A stretch of 23,377 nt of DNA from Bacteroidales bacterium UBA1392 (GTDB lineage: Bacteria > Bacteroidota > Bacteroidia > Bacteroidales > UBA932). Positions 23,259 to 23,377 of this stretch are shown here, one piece after another. Position 1 is the first letter of the stretch, and every line of letters starts with the position of its first letter. The stretch covers positions 1 to 23,377 of the forward strand of contig DBQO01000044.1 of NCBI GenBank assembly GCA_002305275.1, written 5' to 3'. The notes under the pieces are model-generated. The model had not been told where the DNA came from, searched no databases, and saw nothing but the letters and a program-made list of their open reading frames with translations. The translations under genes were made by a program, and so were the position numbers.

Positions 23259-23270
23259 TGTCCACTTTTA
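23259..23270 (-). repeat. IS right inverted repeat
   Basis: On the minus strand TAAAAGTGGACA, one mismatch to the left repeat. It begins 3 nt after the orfB stop codon, as is usual for compact IS elements. Confidence 0.7.
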
Positions 23271-23304
23271 TAAAAGAAAAACGAGTAAAAACATCAAAAA
23301 TGTC

Positions 23305-23312
23305 TACTTTTG
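23305..23312 (+). promoter_or_regulatory. Promoter-like -7 box after the IS
   Basis: TACTTTTG matches TAnnTTTG, but without a TTTG 19-21 nt upstream. It would start transcription near the ATG at 23323 and could serve a gene beyond the window edge. Confidence 0.35.
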
Positions 23313-23322
23313 TAAAATCAAA

Positions 23323-23373
23323 ATGCAGGAAATTAAAGCCGGTGTCTACTCCGGTAAATTATTAACATATTAA
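23323..23373 (+). other. 16-codon ORF at the window edge
   Basis: ATG to TAA coding MQEIKAGVYSGKLLTY, placed 10 nt after the promoter-like box. It could be a leader peptide of the next gene or chance; nothing further downstream is in view. The rest of 23271-23377 is AT-rich with no other feature I can name. Confidence 0.25.
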
Positions 23374-23377
23374 AAAA

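Larger units (their letters stand above)
21794..23270 (+). mobile_element. IS3-family insertion sequence
   Basis: About 1.48 kb holding orfA and orfB of an IS3-type transposase. Near-terminal inverted repeats are TAAAAGTAGACA at 21794-21805 and its complement TGTCCACTTTTA at 23259-23270 (11 of 12 match). The true ends may lie a few bases further out: I could not find the TG...CA tips or a target duplication with certainty, and a second match to the left repeat occurs at 23301-23311. Both ORFs are intact, so the element may be active. It sits just after the glyA terminator, a place that spares glyA. Confidence 0.85.

Overview
The window looks like a chromosomal segment from a Bacteroidetes (Bacteroidales-like) bacterium. 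The evidence is a SusC/SusD pair, an OstA-like/SurA-like envelope biogenesis operon, a metalloprotease of the DUF5117/DUF4953 type, few Shine-Dalgarno sequences, and repeated matches to the Bacteroidetes sigma-factor promoter (TTTG, about 19-21 nt, TAnnTTTG). No RNA or protein search could be run, so names rest on motifs and family knowledge.

Layout. 1-2399 (+): C-terminal end of a SusC-like TonB-dependent receptor and a complete SusD-like lipoprotein, closed by a hairpin shared with the converging operon. 2477-9354 (-): YhcC/TIGR01212-type radical SAM gene, then guaB, a SurA_N-like lipoprotein, a two-parvulin SurA-like chaperone and an OstA-like protein, the last four almost without spacers. 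9428-11812 (+): SH3b-NlpC/P60 lipoprotein endopeptidase and a dipeptide epimerase carrying a twin-arginine signal, a YkfC/YkfB-like muropeptide-processing pair. 11863-12141 (+): small unknown protein with a near-ideal promoter. 12235-13545 (-): secreted protein of unknown function built from three copies of one domain. 13633-16313 (-): rpsO-pnp, each with its own terminator; pnp has a 14-bp direct repeat in its leader and a Gly/Arg/Asp/His-rich tail. 16429-16501 (+): tRNA-Pro(CGG). 16561-20328 (-): unknown lipoprotein, zinc metalloprotease, SpoU/TrmH-type RNA methyltransferase. 20424-21704 (+): glyA with a strong terminator. About 21794-23270 (+): an IS3-family insertion sequence with orfA/orfB joined by a probable T_TTA_AAG -1 frameshift. 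23271-23377: a short AT-rich stretch with a promoter-like box and a 16-codon ORF.

Most of the window is housekeeping and envelope biology. I see no defence island, CRISPR array or prophage. No stretch above 300 bases lacks a gene; the longest such gap is the 250 bases between glyA and orfA, filled by the glyA terminator, the IS left end and a structured IS leader. The items most worth following are the exported epimerase paired with a lipoprotein endopeptidase, the three-repeat secreted protein, the pnp leader repeat and tail, the face-to-face glyA/methyltransferase promoters, and the 42-bp iteration at the right end of the IS.
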